Source: an uncultured Chlorobiaceae bacterium
Lineage (GTDB): Bacteria; Bacteroidota; Chlorobiia; Chlorobiales; Chlorobiaceae
Length of the DNA: 6,254 nt
NCBI GenBank assembly: GCA_903917955.1
Contig: CAIXCO010000022.1
Coordinates: 1-6,254, forward strand
Reading direction: 5' to 3'
Within the stretch, counting starts at the first letter, position 1. Every line of letters begins with the position of its first letter. The notes beneath the pieces are model-generated. The model did no database searches. It worked only from the letters and a program-made list of their open reading frames with translations, and was not told where the DNA came from. Shown here piece after piece: positions 6,208-6,254 of the stretch. The position numbers and the translations under genes were made by a program.

Positions 6208-6254
6208 AGGGGGAGTAATTGCAAATGTAAAAATGGCAGCTCTTGCTATCAAGG

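Noticed and set aside
6195..6254. Simple one-base frameshift as the cause of the early stop in the flavodoxin-like gene
   Set aside because: None of the three forward frames after the stop shows the expected strand and flavin-contact loop in the 47 bases available.
1..6254. CRISPR array, tRNA, rRNA or insertion sequence
   Set aside because: No regularly spaced repeats, cloverleaf-like segment, rRNA-like conserved stretch, transposase motif or terminal inverted repeats were seen on either strand.

Overview
The window reads as ordinary bacterial chromosome, roughly 45-50% GC by eye, with four genes on the minus strand and the start of one on the plus strand. The tandem-ACT protein, the PAS-rich HD-GYP protein, the fused membrane/spermidine-synthase-like protein and the weak or absent Shine-Dalgarno sequences at several starts would suit a green sulfur bacterium (Chlorobiota) or a deltaproteobacterium-like anaerobe. 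That placement is inference from gene style only; no marker gene is present.

Layout, left to right. 1-402 (minus): start of a small protein of two ACT domains, cut by the window edge. 403-615: a spacer with the ACT ribosome binding site, a weak promoter candidate, a striking two-tier interrupted palindrome (473-522), and a probable Rho-independent terminator (549-600) for the gene to its right. 616-2616 (minus): a 666-residue sensor of three PAS domains and a C-terminal HD-GYP domain with intact metal ligands, predicted to degrade cyclic di-GMP. 2617-2716: a spacer with a good sigma-70-like promoter (2685-2714). 2717-4846 (minus): a polytopic membrane protein fused to a spermidine-synthase-like domain. 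4866-5798 (minus): a class I SAM-dependent methyltransferase. 5799-5979: a divergent spacer. 5980-6207 (plus): the N-terminal 75 residues of a flavodoxin-fold NADPH-dependent FMN reductase/iron-sulfur flavoprotein-like protein, stopped early.

How the genes may work together. The methyltransferase and the membrane/spermidine-synthase-like gene lie 19 bp apart if the internal start at 4846 is used, and look like one transcription unit of two SAM-type enzymes. The HD-GYP gene follows but probably also has its own promoter, and its transcript ends at the terminator near 549-600. The ACT gene appears to be a separate unit. The flavodoxin fragment is divergent and looks like a decaying gene or a rearrangement junction. 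No phage, transposase, CRISPR or RNA gene was found. I do not see a convincing new multi-gene system; the best leads are the palindrome, the truncated cysteine-rich flavoprotein, and the methyltransferase plus membrane-synthase pair, whose substrates cannot be read from sequence.
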